From Thamnaconus septentrionalis (Eukaryota; Chordata; Actinopteri; Tetraodontiformes; Monacanthidae), in assembly GCA_009823395.1 (NCBI GenBank), contig CM020519.1, forward strand, positions 17,098,501 through 17,162,500: a DNA stretch of 64,000 nt, read 5' to 3'. A program made the translations under genes and the position numbers. Below are positions 13,508 through 28,200 of the stretch, one piece after another. The first letter of the stretch is position 1. The number at the start of each line of letters is the position of its first letter. The notes below the pieces were generated by a model. It had not been told where the DNA came from and ran no database searches. It saw only the letters and a list, made by a program, of their open reading frames with translations.

Positions 13508-13850
13508 CAGGGCTGGGCCAACTGTTTGACACGTGGGCCACGACGGGTTCTACAATTTGACAGGGGGGCCAAACAGGAGCAGATAGATGGAATGTTTTGG
13601 TGACCCACCTCATAGGAAAAAAAAATATATCATGGCATACGTAGAAAATGTGCTTTAATGTCCATTGCAATTGAGTAAAAGTGTTACACAAAATATCTGT
13701 CATTGAAGACCCACGGTATTCAGTTTTTTTTTTATTGAAATTACTCCTAAAACACTTACTATAAATATAATTCCCTCAAGTTCGGCGGGCCAGATCAAAA
13801 AGCTTAACGGGTTGCATGTTGCCCCTTGGGCCCTATTTTGCCCATGCTTG
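13508..13850 (+). mobile_element. Non-autonomous hAT MITE, family B
   Basis: The left end CAGGGCTGGGCCAACTG and the inverted right end (reverse complement CAAGCATGGGCAAAATA) are related hAT-type termini. The flanks are ATTTGGAC (13,500-13,507) and ATTTAGAC (13,851-13,858), an 8-bp target-site duplication with one mismatch. It is 343 bp, with no coding capacity. Confidence 0.8.
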
Positions 13851-14706
13851 ATTTAGACCTGACCAGCAAAAATGCTACACCAGAAAAAATAATAATGCCT
13901 CCAACACAGCCATTTTTTTTTTTAAGAGTAACTAACAAAAGACAGTTATTTGGAGAAAATACACTCCAGTTACAGTTTATAGACACAAGCAAAAAAATAG
14001 AGAAGATCCACCCCTGCGTTTATATTGACTACTTGGAGACAAAAGATACTGTGTCATTGTATCAATGGAGGCTTACCTGTTTTGTTCAAAAAAATAACAT
14101 TTTTAGACTTTCTGAAGAGAGGCTAAAACAGGCAAACAACCCATTCACAGGTCTTACTTTAGTCACGATGAGGTCACTAAAAATTTGATTGACTTGAGAT
14201 TGTTCCATTTCAACAGAGTTGGCTAGGCGGTAGTGTCAACACAGTCGACACAACAACCCGCCGCACGGAGGCCACGCTGAAAAAACGGAAAATTCCGCAA
14301 AAACTAATGGACTCGCGCCAGAGAGGAATAAATCACTGTGTACGCGCCCGAGTCTCCAACTGACAGGTAGGCAGCAAATTTTACCCAATTACAGGGGAAG
14401 AGAGACGAGGCAGTGCCACTAGAATAAACCTAATGAGGAGCGGGTATGATTGCTGAGGGACTGCAGAGAGACACACGCTCATTTGTGCCTACGGCAAGCA
14501 CATTCGATTGGTGGAGAGAGAATGTCCAGAATGAAGTGGCAGGGAGGGCGTGCAGGGATGGATGGAGAGAGATAATAGGAGTGAGAAGCATTGATTCCTC
14601 ACTCGCTGTGAGAGCACGTGGGAGGAGACGAGATGCCGAGACCCGGCGAGGGCAAAGCGAGAAGGAAAAATGGAGGGACGGATGCGTATAGTTGGTGGCT
14701 GGTTTT

Positions 14707-14760
14707 CATTCCATCCATATATCCATTAATCCATCCATCCCTCCATCCACCCGCCCACAA
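14707..14760. repeat. (CCAT)n-like simple repeat
   Basis: Imperfect tandem CCAT and CCATCCAT words in SIPA1L1 intron 1. Confidence 0.75.
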
Positions 14761-17700
14761 GTCAGGGCATCCTCTCTGCTGGCCAAGGTGTCATTAGGGA
14801 GGCCACCAGTAGTAATACAAGCCCTTAAGGCTCGCAATGCTTTAAACAAGACGGCTGGTACTTTGTGTTTTCTGAGAAGCAGGAAGCCAAACCGGAGTTC
14901 GTTACTTCATCTGCACGGCCTGTAGTACCTTGAAACAGACTGAACCCAGCACAACTGCATATCTTTTGTAACCATGACACAATCCACTTAATCTGGGCTG
15001 CACCCGGGTGAAAGAGGTCCTTTACGTAATCTCAGGAAGGAAATTCTCATTTAACAAAGAAAAAAATAGATGTCAATGTATCTAACGAAAATGGAATAGG
15101 TGAAAACATTTATTGCATACTGTCAGTGTCCTCTTCACATTACATTCTTTCCATTTCAATTCTGCTTCCCGTTTCTTGCCTCAGACGTGTGCTATTCTGT
15201 TACTTTCCATACTATTTCTCATTCCTGTCCCCCCCACCGTTTCCTCCCAATACTCGTGTTAATATAGTAGCGTCTGTATCTCTGTGACTGTGTGGGAGTG
15301 TGGGAGGAGAGGAACATTGCTCGCAGGAGGAGGAGGATGTGAGACAGCGAGAGGAGGGGGAAGAGAGAGAGAGAACAAGCGACATGCGAGGGAGAGAAAC
15401 AGTATTTAGAGTATTAGGAGGAAAACAGTGCACCATTTTCATCGCAGATAAGGGCTTCAAACTCACCCGGTTTCTATCCACAAGCAGAATAAATGGTCTA
15501 TTTGTATTATCCAAGAACTTTTATATAACTTCTGCACAACAAGAGCTTAGGGGACGCTGGTCAGTAGTAAACTACCTCTGGCAAGTGCAGAAACAAGAGA
15601 GGGGGGACTACTAACCAAATATAATGCACATACAAATAGCCTCGTACAGCCTGGTTCTTAAAAACACAGTCAGAAGACTTTAACTTTATGTTTGATCTAA
15701 AGAATTAACTCAATTAAATAACACAAAATGAATAATATTGGTAACCATTCTTCTGGTCCAAGCATAACATTTGCTTAATACAAAGCAACAGAAGGATCTT
15801 TGATATAAAATGCCATGATTCACTGGCCAATTAATTGATTTACACGAAAAGTTTCACAGTTCCTCAAAGGGACGGATTATAACAGTTACACTGCAGAAAA
15901 ACTGAAGGGTGCTTTAACGCAGAGGCAATTTCTCTTGTTCTAAAATAATTTGATCCAAATCCACGTGAATCCTTCCTTCTGCGTTTACGACGTTTTACTG
16001 AGAAGTGGACCCGAAGAACACACTCTCTTCACCCTTACATCACCGGTCATGAATTGCATTATAGGGGCACTGTCTTGACAACGACAATAGCAACAAACAG
16101 CGAAACGTGTAGAGGGTTTAAGTTGGTGCAGCAAAGTGGAAAAAATGGCTCATTATTTGGGCAGATGACAGCATTTTCCAGATGTTGGACACTTCAGAGT
16201 GAGGTCAGCAAGGAGCTTCATCACAGATGCTCCGTCAAACAGCAAGAGATTAGAAAAAAAAATGTTAAAAAATGTATAAAATCATATTAGCCATATTGAC
16301 GTGATCTTTTGTTGCCTGTTACCAGGCAGCACATATCAAAGCCATTAGTTACAGTTGTTGGGTCGGTGGCATTCTCACACCAAACGAAATGCTCCAACAC
16401 GCCTCCTGCAGGCGATCACAGATTGGTGTTTGGATGCTGCATCATTGTGCAACTTTTGTCTTCACAAATTCTTGTCTCGCAACCTCTTAGCATTACGTTA
16501 TGGACAGTATGCATTTGTCGAATCTTAGCGGAGGTCATGATCATCGTTGCTACGGTAACATGCGGTAGATGTTGTGGGAATTATATTTAGTTACGTCTGT
16601 TTTTGTTTTTGTTGTTGTTTCTTACCACTACTGGTCAATGTCAATGGTAATATTTAGAAAGTAGAACAGTTAACAGTTGACCACAATTAATTAAACTGAA
16701 AACAACTGCCAATATGGTGTTCTTGTTGTTTTTTGTTTGATAAAATAAAACTAATTATGTAACATTACGACAATGTTGAATTCAAACCAAACTGACCATT
16801 AGCTGATTAGCAAGATAGATAAATGATTAAAAAAAATGCATTAAAAAAAAAAAAAAACTAGTAGCGTACTTACTGAGCACCTCTATTTTTTGCCATATCG
16901 TCTTACTACTGACTCAACTACTACACACCCTATTGAGTGCAGACAGTTATTATTAGAAAATTGCTGTCAATCAGCCCAAATAATCTGGCCAACTGATTTC
17001 ATGGTCCTCATTTCAATCAGCTAAAAACTGTAGCATGGGTTCAGTTTAAACTAATCCTTTTCCACCAATATGTCTGTATCAACACTCGTCACTTTTTTTT
17101 TTAATTTTCTATACCCTTTTTACAGAATGGTCAGACAGAAAAAAAAGCAAGAAACATATTATTACTATTAATTATTGACCTGCAACAGGTGGAAGTAATA
17201 ATAAAAAGACTTAGGTCAAAGCGTTTGGTTTTAGCCCTCCAGTTATACGCAGGCACACCATGACTGCAGTATGACCTAACTTCGATTGACTTGCAAGGCC
17301 ACACTGTCACAGGAACTGCTCCATTAGTCATGCTCTGTTAATATTACAAGTTAATGATTGTAAGCTCTTTGCGGGCACATTCATAAAGTGCTGCATCAGT
17401 CTGTGGGTTCAGACGACAGAAGCCAAGTCTGGAAACCAAAAGGAGAAAAAAAAATTCAAATAAAATAGACAGTTCCCGTTTATTTTATTTATCCCGTTTA
17501 CTTTATTTCAAAGGTCCCTGACAGGTCCAAAATGCTGTCTGTGGTTTTTAAATATCGATTATTATCTTGCATCTACAATAGAACGGTTGCTTTGAGAAGC
17601 GACTAAATTTGATCATGCTTGTCTGTAGAAATGCTGGAGGAAGCAGCTATGACTAATAATGTGCATGGGAGCCAGTAATGAAAATGAAGATAATCAAATA

Positions 17701-20700
17701 GCTGGTGTGGAATCTGCAGATTGCCACAGGAGCATGTCAGCGGTGGAGAGTTTTAGAGTGCAGAGGGAAATGGAGAAAGAAAAGGGGGTTAAAAAAAAAT
17801 AAATAAAAAAGAGGGCAGGACAGTCCAGAGCTACTAAATTCATACTCGGGGCTGGCAGGATAGCTACGTTCTTAGGCCAAAGCCACACGCTCCTCCAGAT
17901 ACTTTTGCACAAGTCTCCAGGGCAAGGCATAGGAATTTACTTGGAAATTAGATTATAACTGGACTTCCAGGAAAGAGAGTGATTTTTGCCATCAACTTTG
18001 TTCTGACACATTCTAGCCTTGTTACCTATGACTTAGCGGTGCTATATGTTGGGTGATACCAAGCTCTGATGTGAAATTCACCCTTATACCTATCAAATAG
18101 AACGGAAGTGTACCATTTGATTCCATTTTGCAATGTATTCTCATTGCAGAGGGGGCATCTTTCAACTATAAGACTAGGCTATAAGACAAAAAACTGGCAA
18201 AGAAAATCTGTACTTTGGCACAATTAGCTACTGCCTGACAGCACGGGCTCAAGTTGCAGGTCATAAAGCAGACAGTGTCCAGATGTCTGCTGAGATGCAC
18301 TAGAAAGCAGAACAGCGTTTAGAGGCCATTTCTCCTCACAGTCAGCTACTGGTGGCAGAGCACTCAGAGCTCTGAAGAAAAGAAGGCCAATAATTTGGTC
18401 TCATTTTTTTCTATTTTTAAGCAATAAATTCAACTGTAGCCATGTCTGAAAGGTATTTCCTGTCGACAGAAGCAGCATCTAACCTGGAAGAATAATTAGC
18501 ACTTATTAGGTACTTCTTATGTAACTCCCACTACATAAGCCTTTGCTCTAATCCTCAGCTGGCAATGCCATTTAAATGCTGAAGCTGTGAATGAAAACTG
18601 CACTGCACTGCACTGTTCAGCTGTAAAATAAACACCCTTTTAAAAGGCTCATAAAAATAACAACCTTACACCCCACACTGGGGGAATAACTCACATTACA
18701 AAAGTGAGCTTTTGGGTACGACAGGATACATGAAGGTGGTTAAAGGGAAGCTCGGAGAAGTTGCCCAATCTCAAAGCACATCGAATTCTACATGGACTTC
18801 ATCCCAGAGACAATGGGAGCCAGCATAAGCATCTTTGTTCCATTTTCCATTTACCCTCACTTTTTGCACATTCAAAACCTGTCTCCATTGTTGCAAGCCA
18901 CAGCCCCTCGATCAAGACTCAGCAGTCTGCTTTTCACATCTCTCCGACGTGGGTACATAAGCCCCCGCTTCCGCCTTCCACACTCTTTAGCCCTTTGAAA
19001 AACAAGGATACAAGCCGGCAGAGCCGCTGTATCAAATCTATTTGTCGGTTAAACCTTCTTCAGGGTGAAGTCCAGATTAGGCCCGCCGCTCGCGACCGTT
19101 TTCTGCTGCCATGCAGCAAAACCCGTCCTGTTTGTTTGCTCTCTTCAACTGCTCGCGTGGTTCGATGGGCGAAGCTTTGTGACTCGACAGGGAAGAAACA
19201 CCCAACTGACCCAGCAAATAAAAAAAAAAAAATTGTTTCACTTTTTTTTCACAGCTGGAGTGTTTTTACTTACATGTACTTGGTTATTCCTGCAACATTA
19301 TAATTCTAAGCAAGAGATGATAGCGGGGAGGGGAAGAGAATCTGTGTGAATGCAAAAATGCAAAGAGGTCTGCCAATCATCTGCGAAGACATGGAATTGA
19401 AAAAATGTGATGGTGGGGAGGGGGAGGCGTGACTGAAGAAGCAGATCGTCTGGAAGGACTCTAAATCACACCAGGGCAACGGTCCAGAAGCATGGGAAAG
19501 GAAAGGCAGAGGAGAGGATTAAGGTGGTCACATTTTAAAGGCATTCTATTTCCCTCCACCGCTCCTAATACCCACTGCACTCCTGTGACAACAGGAAATG
19601 CGAAGAATCCGAATATCAAAAATATCAAATACTCAAGTGACGACGGCAGTAGATGCAACTGACTACGTACGTATGCGATGTGCCATATAAAGCTGCCTGC
19701 GCCTTTGCTTTTCAGACAGACGTGAGACTACTAACATAAATTTAAAAATGGCACCAGACAAATCTTTGTTTTCAATCCAAAGGCACACATACATCTATCT
19801 GTCTGACGTCTATGGGAACCAGCGGCGTTGTGAAACTTTGATTACGGAAGCTATAAGTCACTGCTACTATATATGCCGCCTCAAAGCTCATAAAACTGCA
19901 GCCCACAAAAGGCCAGACAGCAAAAATATGCCTTTTTCTTTATTTCTAAGATTCGTCTCCCTTCTTTTCTTGCATTTCTCGCTATAAACAACGCCAGTGA
20001 CAGCCGTAACCATGGCAAAGCCAAGTCCCCCTCAAGACTTTTTACCCTTCTTTAGACCCATCAGCATCTGGCAGTGTTTGCTACTTAATTTGGCCTAATT
20101 GGTTTTTATTAACTCCTCTGTAATATTCAGATCAGCGCGGTAATGATGTGTAACAGAGTTACAGGGTCAAGTCAGGAACTGCACAAATAAACAATGTGGG
20201 GATCCAATCAATCAGTTTGTGATGAAGGACCATAGCCAGTGACTGGTGATCTCAGCCAAAGCAATATATGTATTCTTATAATAGGATGGTAGAAATTAAC
20301 TATCCAGACACACACTGACCTAACACACTGACTAACTACGCATGGGTGCAACACGAGACTTCACAGCGCTCCGATGATTGGGATATTTTACACTAGAGGG
20401 AAAAACTTTCACTAAAGGCGCTTGGCTGGAAACTGAAGATCTGCGTATTGATGATTAGCTTCACAGAGGTTAATACGTGTGTCAAATGGCGGCGAGGCTA
20501 CGGCTTGCAAACAATATGAGGACATGGATTGGCAGGGAGCACCTTCACCGCCGTGAGAAACAGAGCGCAAAGGTTTATGAGTAGCGGATGCCCTAAGTGA
20601 CGGAGTAGAGACTAGGGCCGTGGACATCAAGTCCTCAGACACACTGACAGACGTCAGGCTTTGTACGCCCCAAAGGGGCAAGAAAGAGAAAACGGCTTTG

Positions 20701-21130
20701 GCAAAGAAAGGGTGAAGCTGCGACTCGACTGCAGACATCAGTGGGCAAGCAGAGGTGAACCATCAAGAGGATTACCACCTTTATAAAAATACACTGCAGT
20801 TGTGTAAAATGACAGTGTATGGCATACAGTTGTAAGTGTGCTGTATGAAGACGATTTCTTGTCTTTTTATTTATGTATTTATGATCATGATTTAATCAAG
20901 CTAATATATTTTTCTGAACAGGACGGTTTCACCCAGAGAGGACTTCCACTCTGGAGAATTTGTCAGGCACATAACCGAAATGTTTGTGTTTCACAGAGAT
21001 AAAAGGTTCAATTCAAAAGAAGCCTAATGGGTGCTGGGACCACAGCCGTATGGAAACACACAAAAACATGTTGCTGCGTTTACCTGTTGACTTGTGTGAA
21101 ATTCCCAATCTGCATGAAGCTCACCAGAGC

Positions 21131-21133
<3 letters not shown>

Positions 21134-21164
<31 letters not shown>

Positions 21165-21217
21165 CTTTAATTTGTACAGCGCGAAATCACATCCAAAGAC
21201 GTCTCAAAGCGTCCAGC
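21134..21217 (-). mobile_element. Non-LTR retrotransposon 3' tail fragment
   Basis: Read on the minus strand: TTTGAGACGTCTTTGGATGT, then a GCGCTGTACAAAT word, then tandem TTGA units. The same order of words occurs on the plus strand at 62,446-62,525. A short A/T-rich element end followed by a tetranucleotide tail is typical of teleost LINE 3' ends. The exact clade cannot be named from this fragment. Confidence 0.65.
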
Positions 21218-22698
21218 AAGATGACGGCGTGTGTTATTCCTTTAACATTCATTTAGCTTGAATTTTCTTTTTTATTCTACATTGCAATCCTGTAAATAAA
21301 TTTAATTTTTGGGGAATAGCTTATTTTTACATTAGGTACTGCATGACTCGAGGACAAATCAGTAAGAGGTGAAGAGAAGAGTCGGATCAGATAAAATTGG
21401 TCTGGGACAGTCCAAAGATTACCATAAGGTTGTGTTGTTGGGTCAAAGGCCAAATAAATAAACTATAGAATTTTAATCAATACCTGTGCTGCTTGAGACC
21501 CAGGCAGTGGAACGCATAAGGTGAGCAGATCTTGAGCAGAGAAAAGTCAAAACAACCCAGGATCCTCGTAAACGTTCTCAAACCACACAACTTTTTTTTC
21601 TCTCTCCGCAGTTTCATCCTTCTATCGCCCGCTCTGGGCTCCAAGTCTGAGGCCTGTCTATGTGGTCTTGTTTTTTTATTCTCCTCCCTTAAATGTAGTG
21701 CACGCTGTGTTTTGACTCCAATGCAAGAGGCACAACAGAAACAGATCCATGAACTCAAGGCTTTTTGCTGCAAACTTACATGGCCACCAGCAACTGGGCA
21801 GCTCAACCACAAGTTTGAGATTATTTGTTTCCTTTGGATAAAATGCAACACAGAACGCAAATAGATCTGTTAACATTTTATGTCAATCCATGTGCTTTAC
21901 AAGGGTGCCGCCCGTGAGAAAAATATGGTGGTGAGGATTTTTAGCTTCGTTTGTTTTGTTTTGTTTAAAATGAACGTCAATGGACATAGTAGCCAAGTTA
22001 ATAAATTAGGCCTTACAATAAAATGCATGCACAGATTAGTAAATGAAATTATTTTTAAAACTAGACATTTTGCAATCAGGCACTGCATAAGAAAAGGCTT
22101 GGAAAAAAAAAACCCAGCTTCCCGCTTCCTTGCTTTCCTTTCCTCCTTCCTTCTGCATAATGATATTTAAGTGACTTCAAGTGATTATGATACAGGTTTT
22201 TTTTTGCTTGTTTTTTTCTACAACACAGCTTTAAGGCCCCTTCCTGGATGACGCTCTTTTTCTTTTTATTGAATCCTTATTCAATATGCAGGGACTGCCA
22301 AAAGAAACAACCACACCGGCTGGGGAAATTAACAGTAACACTAAGTCTTCACTGAAGTTCCTGTTCGCAATCGCCGTGTAACACATTGACAACATGAAGG
22401 GGGATAGTGGGGGGGTTGCCGCACAGCGCGGCCGCAGCTCTCTGTTCTGCCTGGTGTGGGCCGTCCATTTTCACAGCGCACGATGAAAGGACGGCGCTCC
22501 CAGTGGCATGAAGTGCAGCAGAATGGTTTGAAGAAAGGAAAGTTTTAAAAAAGGGAGAAACGAATTCTAATTACAATCGTTGGAATGCCACGCTGTCATT
22601 AGGCGGCTTCTTTTTTTCGACGACGCGACGCCGGCGCTTTCGTTTTTCTTCTCCGTTCAAATGACACTAGACTAAATTCAGCGCTCTAGTGTGAAGTC

Positions 22699-23250
22699 TG
22701 GGCTTGCAACTCACGATTATTTTTGTCGTCGACTAATCCATCGATTGTTTTTTCGATTTGTCACGATTATCATGTCACGATTATGTCTATCACTGTTAAA
22801 ACCCTTGAACAGATTTCTTACAACTTAAATATTGAATATATAATGTGTTCTAAATCACAAAGTTGATAAGTGAAAGAATGTTACAATTCAGTATAAGCAT
22901 TAGTTGATACTAAAAGGCTGTAATTCACTAATTACTGCTCCAAAACACGCATCTACTTTAATGAACGAGCATTCACTAAGCAAGCCCGTTCCATGATTTT
23001 CCGAGTGATGAACGTACAAAAAACATATTATGTACTTGCATCATAGGCTGATGGTTAATTAACGAGTAAGCATGTAATTAAAAAAAATATCTAAATATGA
23101 GCTAAAGATGAGCATGTAGCGGCCAGAGTAGGATTTTATCATTTATCAGCAATTTACAATAACAATAACATGACGCATCATAATGCATCATGTTGACAAA
23201 ATTTTTGTTGTTGGCGTAATCGATTGCATCAACTAATCATTGCAGTCCCA
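22699..23250 (+). mobile_element. Probable hAT-like non-autonomous element
   Basis: The left part, GGGCTTGCAACTCACGATTA, and the right part, ending ACTAATCATTGCAGTCCC, are imperfect inverted ends of the GGGCTGCAAC type common in fish hAT elements. Both ends contain CGATT/AATCG and ACTAATC words. I could not find a clean 8-bp target duplication, so the ends are approximate. Confidence 0.55.
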
Positions 23251-24967
23251 AGTGCACTTAAGGCGCTGCACTCAGTCCCCAAACTCCCTAATGAGCGCAG
23301 GTGGATGCATCAGTCGGCTGGACTGGCACCACTTCACCCATAAACAGCGCAACTCAGGGCACAGCTGGGTTCGCCTGACATTATGTAAGGCAGCGCCACC
23401 CCCACAGGCCCTATTCCTACTACCCCTCTCCTCCTACTCTCCTCCCACCACTGCACCATTGGCCATTTTGAAGGCAGCGGTGCACTTTAAGACAAGAGTG
23501 CTCTGGTGCTGACACAACTTGTGTGTGGTTATCTCAGCAAAACTCAAAAAAATCTGTGATATTTCAATGGGAAAAAAACCCCAGTAAAAGACCAATGTTG
23601 TAGTGATGTGCAATCATTTGGAAATAATGCTTTATCCATTTCCTCAAAGCACTCATTTCTTGTCTCTCCAGATTACCTGTAATGAATGTAAGGCACCAGG
23701 TGTTGTGGTGATATTTGCCGTGAGATTTGGGGTTTTTAAATCCCACAAAATGCGTGCCCAGGAATAGAGCCCAGGATTGTTTCCATCATCGATCCCGCAG
23801 GAGAGTCTGCCTTTACTCCTTGGAAACAATTTTTGTTACCAAGCAGTACTTGGCAAAAGTGCAGCCGTTGCCTGGCAACATTATATTATTGAATCGCATA
23901 TCAGGAAGGGAAGAGAACCAGTGGTGCTTTGAGCTGCAACTCTCGTGATACTTTTCTCTCTCGGGTACAGACTGTGATGTCCAATTAGAACGACGTTCTC
24001 TCTTTTTTATATATAAACCTGGCTTCCTAAAAATCACTGCCCTGTGAGAAAAAAAAAAAATATTGTTACAGAGTACAACTCAGCCCAACTGAGGCACAAT
24101 GACTCTAATTAGCATCAATAAATGTATGAGAGGTAGGCGAGTCCTTTTAATTCAACTTCTCCTCAACCCTAGCAGTTTTCCTCTGGCACTTCATGAGATG
24201 TTAAGGACCACAGGCAGTCACTTGTAGGTCAGTCTGCTCCCGGGTGCAAATGGACTGTGTGAATTCACACGACCCACTGCTATAAAGCCCTGATCAAGCC
24301 GTCCTCTCCTCCGTCCAGCGGGAGGAGCCCATAAGGGGCAATAGAGGGAGTGTAAAGACCACTGGAATAGATCAATGAGCTTTAAGGTAGGTTGTCCCTG
24401 ATGACCGTTTACAGCACTCAAAGGCTCATTGAGTGGTCTTATCGCTCTGAACGACCAGACAAGAATAAAAGCGACTGCCAATGTTTAGCATCAGAGAGGC
24501 CGAGCCGTTCAGGTAGCGTTCTGACAGACGTGCTGAACCTCAGGGGATCCTGCTTTCCATTTATTTTTTTCCCAGCCTGGCGACCGACATTAACGACTCA
24601 TCAGCCATGTCAGTGTCAAATACAGCTGGCTATTTAGCATTGTTATCTATACGGAGCACCTCGCCTCAGTGAGCCCTGGTATACCATTTGAAGTGATGTC
24701 ACTCATTGCTTTATTTAGGATTTTTGCTGCTGCTACTTTTGCTTGTCTTCTTGCCTCAAAGACACACAAACACACACTCACACACTTCCGCCAAGTGCCT
24801 GGCAGAGTTTGCCATCACGAGCTGAGAGCGCCGCTAACTAGTTCAAATAAATAATTTCACTCCTTACAGCCAAGCACCAGTGGTGAAAATCCGCCTCCTC
24901 CACGTCTTTACAATTCAAGGGAAAGGCACAAATGATGGATTGAAAGAGTGACTTCATATGGAAACCT

Positions 24968-25205
24968 GACGCAGTGGTTTGTGCCGCCGCCTCACAGAAA
25001 GAAAGTTGTGGGTTCGATTCCAGGCCTGGGACTTTTCTGTGTGGAGTTTGCATGTTCTCCCCGTGTCTGCGTAGGTTCTCCGTGTTCTCTGGCTTCCTCC
25101 CACAATCCAAAAACATGCATGCGAGGTGAACTGGGAAATCTAAATTGAACGTAGGTGTGTATGTGTGGATGGTCGTTTGTCTCTCTACGTGGCCCTGCAA
25201 TGAAC
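24968..25205 (+). mobile_element. tRNA-headed SINE, 3'-truncated copy
   Basis: The copy starts with a tRNA-like head (GACGCAGTGG) followed by a B-box GGTTCGATTCC (25,011-25,021). The body words GTGTGGAGTTTGCATGTTCT and GGCTTCCTCCCACAATCC are shared with the copies at 56.7-57.1 and 62.9-63.2 kb. It stops after GTGGCCCTGCAATGAAC, without the GAATGAAT tail. Confidence 0.8.
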
Positions 25206-28200
25206 ACTTCCAAAAGCTAACAGTCCAACTATTCTAAACTAGTATTAACTTGCACCTGAGAGACGGAGGACAGATTATACAAACACACACAATAGATAGA
25301 AGTGGGTCTGGGTATTGAGGCGCGCACATTTCATTGTTTCTCAGTTTTTTGAGTTCAGATGGAGTTGAAAACAATGAGGTCAGACCTATTGTATGTCACG
25401 CACCATTCTCACACATTCCTGGACACTCGCAGCGTGGCATAAAGCACAATGGGATGCACCTACTGTGAAAGACTGATGCATTTTTTTTATCCAGCAGTTG
25501 GCCTTCTCCAAGCCATGACCTTGAAATCCACTAAAGCCTAGAATGGAATCAATTCTCTGGTATTTAGGGCCTTCACCTTTTATGCCAAAACACTTCCCTT
25601 CTTGGAAGAGCCGAGTGAACAGAAACGTTGCAGTGCGCTACGCGGATCATGACAGTTCACTTTCCTGTTTTGATTTCTGCACTCCACCACCTGCAGGCCA
25701 GATGTTTCAGGCCGTAGGAGTATTGGCGGATTTATGCTTCCGTTCAAAAATGAAGGGCTTTCACAGGTCCACCTGAAAACGAATCTTCCAACCAAGTTTG
25801 GGAGGATGGGAGGAAAATTCTGTCATCTGCAGTGACTGGAATAAATGTGTTAAATAATGATTTGAGTTAAATTGATGTGTATAGTTTTGAATTTGAATGT
25901 ACGGTCAGGTGCGGTTGACCAACCACTGACACCATGTAAGCAGGTCACAATTCAATTTAATTCTAAAAATAGGTCGCACAGTAACAACTTTTTAATAGTT
26001 ATTGTATGATTTAATATTTTGAAGTGTGTATAGTGTTATTCTAATCCCATAAACAAAGTAAAGTGCACTGGCAAGGCCAAGTAAAATAAAAGGGTTCAGC
26101 TATTTCAAAATCTTATAAGCACCCACTTCTACATGAAAGTCACTCAGGTAGATTTTTGAGGTCTGCTGACCTTTTGGAGTGAACCTTTATACATTTTAAC
26201 ATATTTTGTCATCTGAATAATAGAAGTGAACTGTTTCAGTTTTCTCACCACAGCTGACCTAAATTTGAAAAACCATTAAACTGACTTGAGGAACGGATGG
26301 CTCAGTGAAAATATGGATGTGTGAAGGACAAAGAAGATTACGAGTACATCCAAACACTGCAGCTGCCTCAGCCTTAGCTCATCACTTTACTTTCTCCAGT
26401 ACTGTGTAGCCAGAGTTGGGTTTTGCAGTGGTGTGTTAGTGTCCTTGCACTGCGAAACATCCTGCTTGCAACTGGAAAATGGGGCCATCAGACAGCAACA
26501 AGTATTTATTCAATTAGCACTCCTAATACGATTTCCTAATATGAAGTATTTATTTGATTACATTCGTAATACGAACACTCTGATCATCATTAAATTGAAG
26601 GGGTGAGCTAGACAATGGTCATCTATTATATTCGTTCAAGCTTTTGATTTTTCAAAGCAGACATGATGTTACATGTCCACTGGGGAAATTTGTGTTCAAT
26701 TACCAATCCCTCTTTTGATTTGTTTTTCTGTCATTCAGCCACCACACTAAAACACTCAATCTCTGTGGTAATTAACATTATAAACGGATCATTATTGTGA
26801 AACAACATGAAACGTGTGCAAACCACCACCGAAGTGAACACATTTGCAAACACTTGACCGGACCAAAAGAACAAGAATATTTGTCTGATTTTGTGTTTAT
26901 TTTGGTAGTTCAGTCAGGCCTCGGAAAGAATTTAGCAAAAAAGAAAACTCAATCTGTAAGTGAAATCACAGTTGCTCGCTTAAAGTGCGTTTTTTATGAA
27001 TTGTTTACAAGGTCGGGGAAACGACTAAATGAGAAATTTGATTCCGACAACATCTCTTCACACCATGGCCCCTCATTCTTTTCCACCACTTAAAACATGC
27101 AGGCGCCTCAACGACTGCTTTTTTTGCTTAATAATTTGTCATGCAATAATGTTTCATTTCATAAATAGGTGAACTCACAGGGGTAAGAAAAAAGCTGGCC
27201 CAAACTCAAATCGTGACAGTTTCCTCTGAATCAGAGAGGTGACTCCGTCCAGCAGCGATGAACAATGACCAGGATGTGACTTTCTTCACCATGAAGCCTC
27301 CATTTCCCCTACTTCTGTGACTGTCGTCAGAGGATTTCCCTACAGCGACATATGTGGGGGGGGGGAGTCTGTTAAGGATTAAGGAATATTTTATTTTTCA
27401 CTCTGCCTTTGTAACTGACTGACTAACACGTTCTGGCAAATATCCACCTTCCAACCCATGCTAATAGCACAGTGAAAACTTTATGAATGTTGAATGAAAA
27501 ATAAGGTTCTGAGGGTATCTGACCAATTCATTTGTGTGTTTATTTTACAAAGTCCTCAAATTCCATTGATAAAAAGACAGCAGTGACTAAACTCCTGCAG
27601 ATGCACATGCACTTTGAAGGTTCAAATGGTCGACCTGACCTCTGTTGACTCCATACCTTATTTTACATAAACCGTCTAAGAATCTGCTTCAGGCTTTGTT
27701 CCTCTTCTTCTCATCATTAGTTTTTACTCATGCACATTTGCAAATGTAAAACATCATGTTTAACTAATTAATGGCTCCTTCCAATAAGTGGCAATAAAAA
27801 TATCAAACTTAAATTGGCATAAATTAAGTTTATTGGAGCTAAACATATAAAGTGGCAAAGTAAAACTAACAATAATGCGGGCATCTTTTCACTCATCCAG
27901 CCTGAGTGAAATTTGAGAGCTCTGCCCTCTTCAAAACAGATGGCAAGGCAGTTGGTGGGACTTTCTGCAATGCTCCAATGCATGTTTTGGGATATGAATA
28001 ACAAATGTTGTGCAGAGTAAGCGTTGAGGATAAAACCGACCATTTGACACTTAAAAACCTTTTCAATACGCCTTTATTTCCCTGCCATGAACCCCACAGG
28101 CCACATAGTCCAGCAAAGCGCTTTATTCAATTTCATCTGAGATGATTGCTTAGAATCAGAACAGTCACTCTGCATTCAGTTTTAGTGCCTTGGAAACTTG

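Noticed and set aside
18761..19303. 180-codon plus-strand open frame
   Set aside because: No recognisable domain, no splice signals, ordinary intronic composition; consistent with chance.
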